64,000 nt of DNA from Pseudomonas syringae (GTDB lineage Bacteria; Pseudomonadota; Gammaproteobacteria; Pseudomonadales; Pseudomonadaceae): positions 54,833 to 118,832 of the forward strand of contig NZ_JPQU01000020.1 of NCBI RefSeq assembly GCF_000737245.1. Reading direction: 5' to 3'. The notes beneath the pieces were generated by a model. That model was not told the DNA's origin. It saw nothing but the letters and a program-made list of their open reading frames with translations, and did not search any database. This document shows, piece after piece, positions 54,892 to 63,889 of this stretch (position 1 is the stretch's first letter; every line of letters starts with the position of its first letter). A program made the translations under genes and the position numbers.

Positions 54892-55926
54892 CTACAGCGC
54901 AGGGGCCTCTTTACCAAACGCAGCCAGCGTCAGCTTGAGCAACTGATCATGTGAGTAGCTCCCGTCGCGATCATCGGCATAGCGCACGATCACCAGCCCG
55001 GCGCTGGGCACGACATACAGCGCCTGCCCCCAATGCCCCAAAGCAGCGAAGGTATCAGCCGACGCATGCGGCCACGGGCCTTTAGCGCCGTCGGCGGTGC
55101 GGTTAAGCCACCACTGGCCTCCAGAGGCTTCGTTCGCCTGCAGGCCTGCAAACGGCGTCAACACGAAATCCACCCAGGCTACGGGCAATAACTGCTGTTC
55201 ATTCCAGCGCCCGCCGCACTGCATCAGCAATCCGATACGCGCCAGGTCTCGTGCAGTCATGTAGGCGTAGGAAGAGCCGACAAAGCTCCCGCTGGGGTCC
55301 GATTCCCACACCGCGCTGCGCATACCCAACGGTTCGAACAACGCCGTCCACGGGTAATCGGAATAAGCCTTTTCTCCCACCATGCCGCGCAGCGCTGCCG
55401 ACAGCACATTGCTGTCGCCGCTGGAGTAAAGAAAGGCGGTACCCGGTGCATAAGCACTGCGATGCTCGGCAGTAAAGCGCGCCATATCACCGCGACCCCG
55501 GGTGTAGAGCATGGCGACTACCGAGGAGTTGAGCGGCGCGTATTCGTAGTCTTCCTGCCAGTCCAGGCCGGAAGACCAGTTCAGCAGGTGCCGCAAGGTG
55601 ATGCCGGGGTGCGCGCTGAACGGCGGATAGAACCTGGCCACCGGATCATCCAGCTGAAACCTGCCCTGCCCAAACGCGACACCTAGCACCGTCGCCATGA
55701 TGCTTTTGCTGATCGACCAAGTGAGGTGCGGCGTCTCGGCGCGGGTTTCACCGGCGTAGCGCTCATAGATCACCTGCCCGTCGCGCATCACCAGCAAAGC
55801 ATCGGTACGAATGCCCTGGCGCGTTTCGTCGTTGCGCACAGGGAATGCGTAGTTCTCAAGGGCTTGTAGAGCGTCGGCATTGGCGTTGATCGAGATTAAC
55901 AGCAGAAACAGCCAGGCAAACCGCAT
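54892..55926 (-). CDS. Serine hydrolase, class C beta-lactamase/6-aminohexanoate-dimer hydrolase fold
   Basis: A 344-residue exported enzyme with a signal peptide (MRFAWLFLLLISINANA). The catalytic SxxK is in HLTWSISKSIMATVLG, and YSSGDSN supplies the YxN/S motif. The (K/H)xG triad element would lie near FAALGHWGQALYVVPSAG. The family includes esterases, D-aminopeptidases and nylon-oligomer hydrolases; it is more likely a housekeeping esterase than a true AmpC. Confidence 0.8.
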   Translation of the reverse strand: MRFAWLFLLLISINANADALQALENYAFPVRNDETRQGIRTDALLVMRDGQVIYERYAGETRAETPHLTWSISKSIMATVLGVAFGQGRFQLDDPVARFYPPFSAHPGITLRHLLNWSSGLDWQEDYEYAPLNSSVVAMLYTRGRGDMARFTAEHRSAYAPGTAFLYSSGDSNVLSAALRGMVGEKAYSDYPWTALFEPLGMRSAVWESDPSGSFVGSSYAYMTARDLARIGLLMQCGGRWNEQQLLPVAWVDFVLTPFAGLQANEASGGQWWLNRTADGAKGPWPHASADTFAALGHWGQALYVVPSAGLVIVRYADDRDGSYSHDQLLKLTLAAFGKEAPAL

Positions 55927-56008
55927 GGGGCGGACCTCGGAATGGGATGGCCGGAACTTAGCAGGAGGTCATGACAGAAATTGCACCAGCATTTTGAAAT
56001 GCATTCCT

Positions 56009-56094
56009 GTGGGAGCGAATTTATTCGCGAAGGCGGTAGGTCAGACACAGGTGTTGATCGGTAAGGCCCCCTTCGCGAATAAATTCGCTCCCAT
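56009..56094. repeat. REP hairpin with GAATTTATTCGCGAA core
   Basis: GTGGGAGCGAATTTATTCGCGAAGG faces CCTTCGCGAATAAATTCGCTCCCA. It precedes olsB. Confidence 0.8.
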
Positions 56095-56116
56095 AGGGGT
56101 TTGCGTTCATTCAGCC

Positions 56117-56145
56117 CCGTCACATAACCATCACCAAACGTTCAT
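56117..56145 (+). promoter_or_regulatory. Pho-box-like 11-bp repeats before olsBA
   Basis: CCGTCAC-ATAA-CCATCAC-CAAA-CGTTCAT forms three heptads with exact 11-bp phasing, as in CTGTCAT-N4-CTGTCAT. Heptad matches are 5, 4 and 5 of 7. It lies about 100 bp before the olsB start and fits phosphate-controlled ornithine lipid synthesis. Confidence 0.55.
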
Positions 56146-56244
56146 GGTCATGACATCGCCTCTGCATAGCCTGAGTTTGAACAGCAGCGCCAGGCCATTT
56201 CAGCCGATGCCCGCACTTGCAGGGCTGGCTCACGGAGATTTCGC

Positions 56245-57000
56245 ATGACTCAGATCGCCCGCATTCGCGACACAGCGTCCGACCGCCGTCTTCAGGCCGA
56301 ACGCCTGACCGGAACCAAAGCTTTGCAGGAAGCACAGGCATTGCGTTTCACCGTTTTCAGTGGCGAATTCAACGCTAAACTCAAAGGCGCAGACCAGGGT
56401 CTGGACATGGACGACTACGACGTGCACTGCTCGCACATCGGCGTGCGTGACCTCAATACAGGCAAGCTGGTCGCCACCACTCGCCTCCTTGATCACAAGG
56501 CGGCCAACACCATCGGCCGTTTCTACAGCGAGGAAGAATTCAGCCTGCACGGCCTTGGCCATCTGCAAGGGCCGATCCTGGAATTGGGTCGCACCTGCGT
56601 CGATCCCGAATACCGCAACGGCGGCACCATTGCCGTGCTGTGGAGCGAACTGGCCGAGATCCTCAACGAAGGCTCCTACAGCTACCTGATGGGCTGCGCG
56701 AGCATTTCGATGCAGGACGGCGGCATTCAGGCTCACGCCATCATGCAGCGTCTGCGCGAACGTTATCTGTGCACGGAAAACCTGCGCGCCGAGCCGAAAA
56801 ATCCACTGCCGGCCATGGACCTGCCGAGCAACGTGATCTGCGAAATGCCGCCTTTGCTCAAGGCCTACATGCGCCTGGGTGCGAAGATCTGCGGCGAACC
56901 CTGCTGGGACGAAGACTTCCAGGTTGCGGACGTTTTCATTCTGCTCAAGCGTGACGAGCTTTGCCCGCGTTACGCCCGCCACTTCAAGGCAGCTGTGTAA
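56245..57000 (+). CDS. olsB: L-ornithine N-acyltransferase
   Basis: A 251-residue GNAT-fold enzyme that transfers a 3-hydroxyacyl chain from ACP to the alpha-amino group of ornithine, making lyso-ornithine lipid. Characteristic parts are [31 protein letters not shown] and [28 protein letters not shown] precedes the ATG. The stop and the olsA start share TAATG. Ornithine lipids replace phospholipids when phosphate is scarce. Confidence 0.9.
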   Translation: MTQIARIRDTASDRRLQAERLTGTKALQEAQALRFTVFSGEFNAKLKGADQGLDMDDYDVHCSHIGVRDLNTGKLVATTRLLDHKAANTIGRFYSEEEFSLHGLGHLQGPILELGRTCVDPEYRNGGTIAVLWSELAEILNEGSYSYLMGCASISMQDGGIQAHAIMQRLRERYLCTENLRAEPKNPLPAMDLPSNVICEMPPLLKAYMRLGAKICGEPCWDEDFQVADVFILLKRDELCPRYARHFKAAV

Positions 57001-57839
57001 TGAGCCGGATACGTGGCTACGCCCGAGTCGCACGGGTGCTGATAGTGATCGCGCTGGGCCTGACCATTGCCGGCGCATTCGCCTGCATGGAGCGCGTCAA
57101 GATTGGTCATTCCATGGCCCGTCGCCAGCGCTGGAGCCGCTGGTTCATGGCTCGCCTGACCGCGGCTTTGCCGTTTCGCGTGATGGTCAGCGGCGAACTG
57201 CCTCGCCAGCCGATGCTGTGGGTCAGCAATCACGTTTCGTGGACCGACATTCCGCTACTGGGCATGCTCGTCCCACTGTCGTTTCTGTCCAAGGCCGAAG
57301 TGCGCACCTGGCCGGTCGCAGGCTGGCTGGCGTTGAAGGCCGGCACCCTGTTCATCCGTCGCGGGGCGGGCGACAGCCGTCTGATTCAGAAACAGATGGG
57401 CAATCACTTGCAGCAGAACAACGCGCTGGCGATTTTTCCGGAAGGCACCACCACCGACGGCACCGGGCTGCGCACCTTCCACGGGCGCTTGATGTCCAGT
57501 GCTATCGACAGCGGTGTAATGATGCAACCGGTGGCGATTCAGTATTCACGAAATGGCAAGCCTGACCCTATCGCCCCGTTCATAGGCGATGACGACCTGC
57601 TCTCGCATTTGCGTCGGCTGTTCGCCAACGAACAGGGCGATGTGCATATCCAGTTATTGACGCCGATTGTCACTCAGGGCAAGGAACGTGCAGCGCTGGC
57701 CTATGAAGCACAGCAAGCAGTGCAGGTCGCGCTGTTTGGCGAACTTCCTGTCACCGTCGAAAAACCAGTTGCTGAGACACCCCAGGTCGTTGCAGAGCCT
57801 CAGCCAGCCGAGAGCCCACGCTCGGCCAGGGCAGCCTGA
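57000..57839 (+). CDS. olsA: Lyso-ornithine lipid O-acyltransferase
   Basis: A 279-residue PlsC-family acyltransferase with an N-terminal membrane helix (VLIVIALGLTIAGAFACM). The catalytic motif H-x4-D is in NHVSWTDIPLL and the second motif is FPEGTTTDGTG. It acylates the 3-hydroxyl of lyso-ornithine lipid. It directly follows olsB and overlaps acpH at its 3' end by 40 bp. Confidence 0.9.
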   Translation: MSRIRGYARVARVLIVIALGLTIAGAFACMERVKIGHSMARRQRWSRWFMARLTAALPFRVMVSGELPRQPMLWVSNHVSWTDIPLLGMLVPLSFLSKAEVRTWPVAGWLALKAGTLFIRRGAGDSRLIQKQMGNHLQQNNALAIFPEGTTTDGTGLRTFHGRLMSSAIDSGVMMQPVAIQYSRNGKPDPIAPFIGDDDLLSHLRRLFANEQGDVHIQLLTPIVTQGKERAALAYEAQQAVQVALFGELPVTVEKPVAETPQVVAEPQPAESPRSARAA

Positions 57840-58396
57840 GAAAAATCCTGCAGAAACGGATAAAACTCGGCGAAGTCAGCACTCAAGGGTTGGTAGAGCG
57901 CATGCAACTCCTGCATGGCGCCCGCCAACCCTTGAGGCCGTGACAAGCGCCGGGAAATCCCCATCAACACCTGCTCCAGCACGGCGAATTCCTGATACGA
58001 CCCGAGCCAGTCCTGAGCCGCCATGCGCGGGGCGATCAGCGCCAACCGCTCGGGCAACTCCGGCTCGGCCTCGAGCACGCTGTAAACCTTGCGGGTGAAT
58101 GCGGAGAGCGGAACGTCCGCGTAGATCGTCCAGTCACGCGCCAGACAGTGATCGAAAAACACATCAAGCACGATGCCCGCGTAACGTCGCCGCTCGGCGG
58201 GGAAGCGGGCAATGGCTTGCTTGATCAGCGGATGGCTGTCGGTAAAGACGTCGATGCTGCGATGCAATTGAATCGCCTGCGCCAGCTCGTCCGGAAACCG
58301 CCCGACCACAGGTCCTTTGACGAAATCGCCATACAGACTGCCGAGTAATTGTGCCGGGCGTTGGCCGCCGAGGTGCAAGTGTGCGAGGTAATTCAT
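57800..58396 (-). CDS. acpH: Acyl carrier protein phosphodiesterase
   Basis: A 198-residue AcpH-type enzyme that removes the 4'-phosphopantetheine arm from ACP. It starts MNYLAHLHLGGQRPAQLLGS and has GDFVKGPVVGRFPDELAQA, IQLHRSIDVFTDSHP and YAGIVLDVFFDHCLARDW with the conserved His and Asp residues. The 3' end overlaps olsA by 40 bp in the opposite direction. Both genes handle acyl-ACP chemistry. Confidence 0.9.
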   Translation of the reverse strand: MNYLAHLHLGGQRPAQLLGSLYGDFVKGPVVGRFPDELAQAIQLHRSIDVFTDSHPLIKQAIARFPAERRRYAGIVLDVFFDHCLARDWTIYADVPLSAFTRKVYSVLEAEPELPERLALIAPRMAAQDWLGSYQEFAVLEQVLMGISRRLSRPQGLAGAMQELHALYQPLSADFAEFYPFLQDFSQAALAERGLSAG

Positions 58397-58430
58397 AACG
58401 CCCAGCCTACGCCGAAATACTCGACAAGCC

Positions 58431-58540
58431 TATATCGATATAACCCGATATAGCGTTTTGCCCTATCTTAAGCAGAAAATCATATTTGTATATCGCGAAA
58501 TACAAATATAAAGTTCGCTTCATCGCGATATAGCGTTAGA
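58431..58540. promoter_or_regulatory. Palindrome cluster, probable ArsR-type operators
   Basis: TATATCGATATA (58431-58442) is a perfect palindrome. ATATTTGTA (58482-58490) and TACAAATAT (58501-58509) form a perfect 9-bp inverted pair around 10 bp. CGATATAGCGTT occurs at 58446 and again, in the same direction, at 58526, exactly 80 bp apart. The sequence lies between acpH and the ArsR gene. Confidence 0.65.
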
Positions 58541-58557
58541 CCCATATTGAGAACGAC

Positions 58558-58872
58558 ATGCCTATCGACCTCGACGAAATAATAAAAGCCCTGGCTCACC
58601 CTGTACGCCGCGACATCCTGGTCTGGCTCAAGGATCCGCTCACCTGTTTTCCGGACCAGACCCACTCGACGGAAAACGGTGTTTGCGCAGGTCAGATCGA
58701 CCAGCGCGCGGGGCTTTCGCAATCCACGGTTTCCGCGCATCTGGCGACGTTACAACGGGCGGGGCTGATCACCAGCAAGAAGGTCGGCCAGTGGAGTTTC
58801 TTTCGACGTAATGAAGAAGTGATCCAGGCCTTTATCGAGGCGCTGGTGCTGGAGCTCAATCCGCCTTCATAA
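58558..58872 (+). CDS. ArsR-family transcriptional regulator
   Basis: A 104-residue winged-helix repressor: IKALAHPVRRDILVWLKDP, then the recognition helix QRAGLSQSTVSAHLATLQRA, and LITSKKVGQWSFFRRNEE. Two Cys (DPLTCFPD and NGVCAG) could act as metal or redox sensors. It is 98 bp upstream of the OYE gene on the same strand and is likely its regulator, binding the palindromes in the promoter. Confidence 0.88.
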   Translation: MPIDLDEIIKALAHPVRRDILVWLKDPLTCFPDQTHSTENGVCAGQIDQRAGLSQSTVSAHLATLQRAGLITSKKVGQWSFFRRNEEVIQAFIEALVLELNPPS

Positions 58873-58970
58873 GGGCATGTAAGCCCCCTGTGCCCCTGAT
58901 TACTTTTCGCCAGAGCGGCAACCCCGTCCTGGCTCCAACTACCAATTGATCATTCAAGAGAATTTGACGC

Positions 58971-60020
58971 ATGACGACTATCTTTGACCCGATCACCATG
59001 GGCGATCTGCAACTGTCCAACCGCATCATCATGGCACCGCTGACCCGCTGCCGCGCCGACGAAGGCCGTGTACCGAACGCGTTGATGGCTGAATATTACG
59101 TACAGCGAGCGTCTGCCGGCCTGATCATCAGCGAAGCGACTTCGGTGACGCCGATGGGCGTGGGCTACCCGGATACGCCAGGCATCTGGTCCAACGATCA
59201 GGTGCGCGGCTGGAGCAACATCACCAAGGCCGTCCACGCCGCGGGCGGCAAGATCGTCCTGCAGTTGTGGCACGTCGGGCGCATCTCCCACCCGTCGTAT
59301 CTCAATGGCGAAACACCGGTGGCACCGAGTGCAATCAAACCAGATGGCCATGTGAGCCTGGTTCGCCCTCTGTCCGACTACGTCACCCCGCGAGCGCTGG
59401 AATTGGCGGAAATTGCCGACGTCGTAGAGGCTTATAGGGTTGGTGCTGAAAACGCCAAGGCGGCCGGTTTTGACGGTGTGGAAGTCCACGGCGCCAACGG
59501 TTATCTGCTCGACCAGTTCCTGCAAAGCAGCACCAACCAGCGTACTGACCTGTACGGCGGCTCGATAGAAAATCGTGCCCGTTTGATGCTCGAAGTAGTA
59601 GATGCAGTCATTGAAGTCTGGGGCGCCGGTCGCGTCGGCCTGCACCTGGCACCCCGTGCCGACTCCCACGACATGGGCGACGACAACCTGGCCGAGACGT
59701 TCGGTTACGTCGCGGCAGAAATGGGCAAACGCGGTATCGCCTTCATCTGCTCGCGCGAACGGGAAGCTGGCGACAGCATCGGTCCGCAGTTGAAAAAGGC
59801 ATTCGGCGGCGCTTATATCGCCAATGAGAAATTCACCAAGCAAAGCGCCAACGCCTGGCTGGCCAATGGCTCGGCTGACGCGGTGGCATTCGGCGTGCCG
59901 TTCATTGCCAACCCGGACCTGCCCGCTCGCCTGAAGCAGGACGCGCCGCTGAACGAAGCGCATCCGGAAACCTTCTACGCCAAGGGGCCGGTGGGTTATA
60001 TCGATTATCCGGTGCTGTAG
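58971..60020 (+). CDS. Old Yellow Enzyme-family ene-reductase
   Basis: A 349-residue FMN TIM-barrel enzyme that reduces activated alkenes or nitro compounds with NAD(P)H (NemA/XenB relatives). Signs are FDPITMGDLQLSNRIIMAPL, GKIVLQLWHVGRISHPSY, and GVEVHGANGYLLDQFLQSS with the catalytic His/Asn, then RTDLYGGSIENRARLMLE. The ArsR gene upstream probably gives electrophile-responsive control. Confidence 0.9.
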   Translation: MTTIFDPITMGDLQLSNRIIMAPLTRCRADEGRVPNALMAEYYVQRASAGLIISEATSVTPMGVGYPDTPGIWSNDQVRGWSNITKAVHAAGGKIVLQLWHVGRISHPSYLNGETPVAPSAIKPDGHVSLVRPLSDYVTPRALELAEIADVVEAYRVGAENAKAAGFDGVEVHGANGYLLDQFLQSSTNQRTDLYGGSIENRARLMLEVVDAVIEVWGAGRVGLHLAPRADSHDMGDDNLAETFGYVAAEMGKRGIAFICSREREAGDSIGPQLKKAFGGAYIANEKFTKQSANAWLANGSADAVAFGVPFIANPDLPARLKQDAPLNEAHPETFYAKGPVGYIDYPVL

Positions 60021-60055
60021 GGGCCATGAGAGCTTGACTTGAAATAAATAACCCT

Positions 60056-60142
60056 GTGGGAGCGGTGCTTGCCCGCGATAAGGCTGCATGCGATCTAACG
60101 TAATCTGCGTCCAGCCTTATCGCGGGCAAGCACCGCTCCCAC
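60056..60142. repeat. REPIN hairpin
   Basis: GTGGGAGCGGTGCTTGCCCGCGATAAGGCTG faces CAGCCTTATCGCGGGCAAGCACCGCTCCCAC perfectly; it is the cleanest copy in the window. Confidence 0.9.
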
Positions 60143-60165
60143 ACAGAGTCATCAATACTTCACAA

Positions 60166-61023
60166 TCACCTGCGTGCGTTGACCTGCTGTGAAAGGTTCT
60201 GAATCTGGCTCTGCAGCGTATTGATGTTGCGCGTCATCTGGGCGCGGAACGCGTCAAATTCGGCGGTGTTGTTCGCCGCAGCCACCGGCACCGTGCGGTT
60301 TTCCTGTTCGCTCTTGAGCACAATCAGGTCCTGCTCCAGACGTTCAATCGCAGCGCTCGGGTTGCCTTGTTTCTTCAGAGCGGCCACATCAGCATTCAGG
60401 CTTTTAAGCTGAGTGTCGATTTTCTCAAAATCGCCCTGGGTAGTCTTGGTGTCAGGGATTGCAGCCTTCAGCGCAGTCAGCTCGCTGGTAACAGCCTTCA
60501 ATTGCTCTTGCAGTTGGGTATTGGCGGTCTGCTGCTGGGTGGCCTGGGTGGTGATCTGCTCCAGACGCTGTTGCAACGTGGCTTGTTGACCCGCTGCGCC
60601 TTCCTGCAGTTTGTCCTGATCGGCCAGTTGGTCTTCGATTAGCTTGATGCGCTGTTTGAGCGCGACGCCATCCACCACCACCGATTCGGTTGCCACCACT
60701 TTGCCGGAGATATCCTGCAAACGGCCGGCGGCTTCTTCACTGATCCGCGCAAAGCTTTCCTGGGTCGCAACCAGCTGTTGCTCCATCAGGGAAATCTGCT
60801 GAAAGCTCCACCAGCCCAGGCCGCAGAAGGCAATGAACAGCGCGCCAACCAGCGCCCACAAAGGGCCAGTGCTGGCCGCCTTGACCTTGACCACAGGTGT
60901 ATCGCGAGAATAGACAGTGGTGCGCTTGCGCGCGGAGGTGGACGCCGGAACGAAGTCGTCGTCATCGTCCTTGGCGCTGAGATTCGGAACGTCATCGACG
61001 TCGTCGTAAGGATCATTACGCAT
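60166..61023 (-). CDS. Single-pass membrane protein with long periplasmic coiled coil
   Basis: A 285-residue protein. An acidic cytoplasmic N-terminus (MRNDPYDDVDDVPNL, DDDDDF) leads to one helix (PLWALVGALFIAFCGLGWW). About 200 residues of heptad-rich coiled coil follow, rich in Gln, Leu and Lys, ending LSQQVNARR. Annotated relatives are usually labelled ATPase or hypothetical, but I see no P-loop. It may be a structural or divisome-type protein. Confidence 0.7.
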   Translation of the reverse strand: MRNDPYDDVDDVPNLSAKDDDDDFVPASTSARKRTTVYSRDTPVVKVKAASTGPLWALVGALFIAFCGLGWWSFQQISLMEQQLVATQESFARISEEAAGRLQDISGKVVATESVVVDGVALKQRIKLIEDQLADQDKLQEGAAGQQATLQQRLEQITTQATQQQTANTQLQEQLKAVTSELTALKAAIPDTKTTQGDFEKIDTQLKSLNADVAALKKQGNPSAAIERLEQDLIVLKSEQENRTVPVAAANNTAEFDAFRAQMTRNINTLQSQIQNLSQQVNARR

Positions 61024-61092
61024 GAGGAACCCTATGTGAAACGGTGATGATGGCTACTTGAAGAGCGCGAGTATAACCGCTGAAGTTGTTGC

Positions 61093-62094
61093 CTATGGCG
61101 CGCGCATGTTGTGTTGCACTTTCCACCAGTCGCAAAACTCGTCCAGTGCCGCCCACAGACTGACCTGCGGCTGATAATCCAGATACTGCTGCGCACGACT
61201 GATATCAAGCGTGAAATCCCTGCTCATCACCTGCATTCCCAAACGCGACAGGGTAGGTTCAGGTCGACCCGGCCAGAGAAGGCAGGCGCCTTCATTTATA
61301 GCAGCGGCGGTGTAAGCCAGGCCAAAGGAACGGTAACGCGTGACTTGCGGCAACTGCATCCGGCGCATCACGTAGTTGACCGCGTCCCACACAGGTACCG
61401 GTGTGCCGTTGCTGATGTTGTAGGCCTTGCCCAACGCGGAACTACCGGCCAGCAAGCTGCTGAGCATGGCCTGATTAAGGTTGTGCATGCCGGTGAAGTC
61501 GACTTTGTTCAACCCATTGCCAATGATCGACAAGCGCTTCTTGCGCTGCATGTTGAGCAGCCTGGGAAAAATGCTGGTGTCTCCAGCGCCCGTCACGAAG
61601 CGCGGCCGCAAGGCGATGACTTCCAGGCCAAATTCCTCAGCGCCGAACACCTTCTGCTCGGCCAGATATTTGGTCGCTGCATAGTGATTATTGAAGCGTC
61701 TGGGTACCTGTTCTTCCTTGATGTTCAGGTGCGAACGGCCATCGAAATAGATCGAAGGTGAGGATAAATGCACCAGCCGGCGCACCCGTTGCTTCAGACA
61801 GCCTTCGACCACGTTTTCGGTGACTTGCACATTGCCCTGAAGAAAATCCTGCTTGCGCCCCCAAACGCCCACTGCCCCGGCGCAATGCACCACGGCCTCG
61901 ACGTCATGGCACAACTCGCGAACCAGTTCAGGGTCGATCAAGTCACCCTGAATGAACTCGGCCCCACGCCTTACCAGGTGCTCGACACCTTCGGCGCGAC
62001 GACCATTGACCCGAACGCTGAACCCCTGCTCCAGAGCGAACCGCGCAAAGCGCCCGCCAATAAAGCCGCTTGCGCCGGTGACCAGAATTTTCAT
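61093..62094 (-). CDS. NAD-dependent epimerase/3-beta-hydroxysteroid dehydrogenase-like SDR
   Basis: A 333-residue extended short-chain dehydrogenase. The NAD(P) motif is KILVTGASGFIGGRFARFAL (GxxGxxG). Catalytic SSPSIYFDG and NNHYAATKYLAEQK provide Ser and YxxxK. The C-terminal domain is about 120 residues. The family includes sugar epimerases, dihydroflavonol-type reductases and OleD-like enzymes. It is alone, and its substrate is unknown. Confidence 0.82.
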   Translation of the reverse strand: MKILVTGASGFIGGRFARFALEQGFSVRVNGRRAEGVEHLVRRGAEFIQGDLIDPELVRELCHDVEAVVHCAGAVGVWGRKQDFLQGNVQVTENVVEGCLKQRVRRLVHLSSPSIYFDGRSHLNIKEEQVPRRFNNHYAATKYLAEQKVFGAEEFGLEVIALRPRFVTGAGDTSIFPRLLNMQRKKRLSIIGNGLNKVDFTGMHNLNQAMLSSLLAGSSALGKAYNISNGTPVPVWDAVNYVMRRMQLPQVTRYRSFGLAYTAAAINEGACLLWPGRPEPTLSRLGMQVMSRDFTLDISRAQQYLDYQPQVSLWAALDEFCDWWKVQHNMRAP

Positions 62095-62142
62095 TTACCA
62101 CTCCGTTAAAAATCACTTGGCTCTTTGAAACAGCACGACTCA

Positions 62143-62229
62143 GTAGGAGCGCGCTTGCCCGCGATTGGATCGTTCAGACAACACTTGTATCGACTGACCA
62201 GACGCCATCGCGGGCAAGCGCGCTCCTAC
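62143..62229. repeat. REP hairpin (GTAGGAGC variant)
   Basis: GTAGGAGCGCGCTTGCCCGCGAT faces ATCGCGGGCAAGCGCGCTCCTAC. Confidence 0.85.
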
Positions 62230-62266
62230 CCGTCTGACACTATCAATCAACGCATCTTGCTGACGC

Positions 62267-63166
62267 TCACTTCGTCTCCAGCGGCACCAACCATTGCCCG
62301 GCCTGCTGCGCCAGATGCCCGGTCAAGCGTGTCAGCAACTGCCCGCCATTACGCCAATGATGCCAGTACAACGGCACATCCACGGGTTTGTCGGGCGCCA
62401 GCTCCACCAATGAACCACGCTGCAACTGCTCGCGCACCTGGATCTCAGGCACCAGCCCCCAAGCCACACCGGCTTCAGTCATGCGCAAAAAGCCCTCGGA
62501 CGATGGGCATAAATGATGCTCAAAACCACCCGCAACCCCAAGGGACAAAAGATATCGATGCTGCAACAAATCGTCCGGACCGAAAACCAGCGCGGGAACC
62601 CGAGCGAGCCGTGCCGCATCAAATCCGTCCGGAAAATGACGCGCAATAAAAGCAGGACTGGCCAACCCACGATAGCGCATGGCGCCCAACAACTGGCTGC
62701 GTGCACCGGCGACCGGCCGCTCACTGCCGCACAGACAGGCCGCCACCTCCCCGGCACGCATACGCTTGAGGCCGACGTCCTGGTCTTCGACCACCAGATC
62801 CAGCAGCAAATTGTTCTGCGCGCAAAAATCGCCAATCGCCGAGGCCCACCAGGTCGCCAGGCTGTCGGCATTCAACGCAATACGCAGACGTTCAGGCATC
62901 CCTTCTTCGTCCAGTGCCGGCACCTGACTCTGCAGATCACGCTCCAGCAGACGGACCTGCTGCACATGGTTGAGTAGACGCCGGCCAATATCGGTCGGGC
63001 TCGGCGGCGTGGCGCGCACCAATACGGGCTGACCAATACGCGCCTCGAGCAGTTTGATCCGCTGCGAAACTGCAGACTGTGACAAACCCAGCACCTGGGC
63101 GGCACGCTCGAACCCGGCTTGCTCGATCACCGCGGCGAGGGCGGAAAGCAATTTGTAGTCGAACAT
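62267..63166 (-). CDS. argP: LysR-family regulator ArgP/IciA
   Basis: A 299-residue LysR regulator with the N-terminal helix-turn-helix AAQVLGLSQSAVSQRIKLLE and a periplasmic-binding-like effector domain (LRIALNADSLATWWASAIGD). ArgP senses lysine and arginine and activates argO. The two genes are divergent with 106 bp between, the usual arrangement. Confidence 0.9.
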   Translation of the reverse strand: MFDYKLLSALAAVIEQAGFERAAQVLGLSQSAVSQRIKLLEARIGQPVLVRATPPSPTDIGRRLLNHVQQVRLLERDLQSQVPALDEEGMPERLRIALNADSLATWWASAIGDFCAQNNLLLDLVVEDQDVGLKRMRAGEVAACLCGSERPVAGARSQLLGAMRYRGLASPAFIARHFPDGFDAARLARVPALVFGPDDLLQHRYLLSLGVAGGFEHHLCPSSEGFLRMTEAGVAWGLVPEIQVREQLQRGSLVELAPDKPVDVPLYWHHWRNGGQLLTRLTGHLAQQAGQWLVPLETK

Positions 63167-63272
63167 CAGTTTCTCTAATGAGCGATCAGTAATATTTGTT
63201 TTTCTTATACATCGCAGTTAACCACAATTGCCAGCCAAACCTGTGGCCGATCATCATTGTGGAGTACGTTTC

Positions 63273-63875
63273 ATGTGGCAGAGTTATCTCAACGGCCTGT
63301 TAGTCGCCGCCGGGCTGATCATGGCAATCGGCACACAGAATGCGTTCGTCCTTGCCCAGGGTCTGCGCCGCGAACACCACTTGCCGGTTGCGATGCTGTG
63401 TATTGCCTGCGACGTATTGCTGGTGGCGGCCGGGGTTTTCGGTCTGGCGACGATGCTGGCGCAAAATCCGACGCTACTGGCGGTGGCCCGTTGGGGTGGG
63501 GTGATCTTTCTCCTCTGGTACGGCAGCCAGGCACTGCGGCGTGCCTGCTCTCGGCAAAGCCTGCAGCACAGTGAAGTCATCGGCCTGCGCTCACGCCGCG
63601 CCGTATTGCTCAGTGCGTTGGCAGTCACCCTGCTCAACCCGCATGTCTACATCGACACGGTCTTGCTGATCGGCTCCCTCGGTGCACAGCAGACTGTCCC
63701 GGGGGCTTATGTCGCGGGCGCAGCCAGCGCTTCATTGCTGTGGTTCACAACGCTGGCAGTGGGTGCCGCATGGTTGGCCCCATGGCTGGCCCGCCCCGCT
63801 ACCTGGCGGCTGCTGGACTTGATGGTTGCGGTGATGATGTTCAGTGTGGCGGCGCAGCTGGTCAGGGCTGGATGA
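63273..63875 (+). CDS. argO: Basic amino-acid exporter ArgO (LysE family)
   Basis: A 200-residue inner-membrane exporter of six helices. YLNGLLVAAGLIMAIGTQNAFVL-type start, TLLNPHVYIDTVLLIGSLG and the loops between match LysE/ArgO. It exports arginine or lysine when in excess. GTGGAGTACGTTTC precedes ATG 63273. Divergent argP should activate it. Confidence 0.9.
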   Translation: MWQSYLNGLLVAAGLIMAIGTQNAFVLAQGLRREHHLPVAMLCIACDVLLVAAGVFGLATMLAQNPTLLAVARWGGVIFLLWYGSQALRRACSRQSLQHSEVIGLRSRRAVLLSALAVTLLNPHVYIDTVLLIGSLGAQQTVPGAYVAGAASASLLWFTTLAVGAAWLAPWLARPATWRLLDLMVAVMMFSVAAQLVRAG

Positions 63876-63889
63876 GCCAGTGAAGGACT

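Noticed and set aside
54892..55926. Serine hydrolase as an AmpC resistance beta-lactamase
   Set aside because: No ampR gene and the sequence resembles the nylon-oligomer/esterase branch, so resistance is not supported.
58950..60089. A 379-codon minus-strand frame opposite the Old Yellow Enzyme gene
   Set aside because: Antisense shadow; the plus-strand product has clear family motifs.
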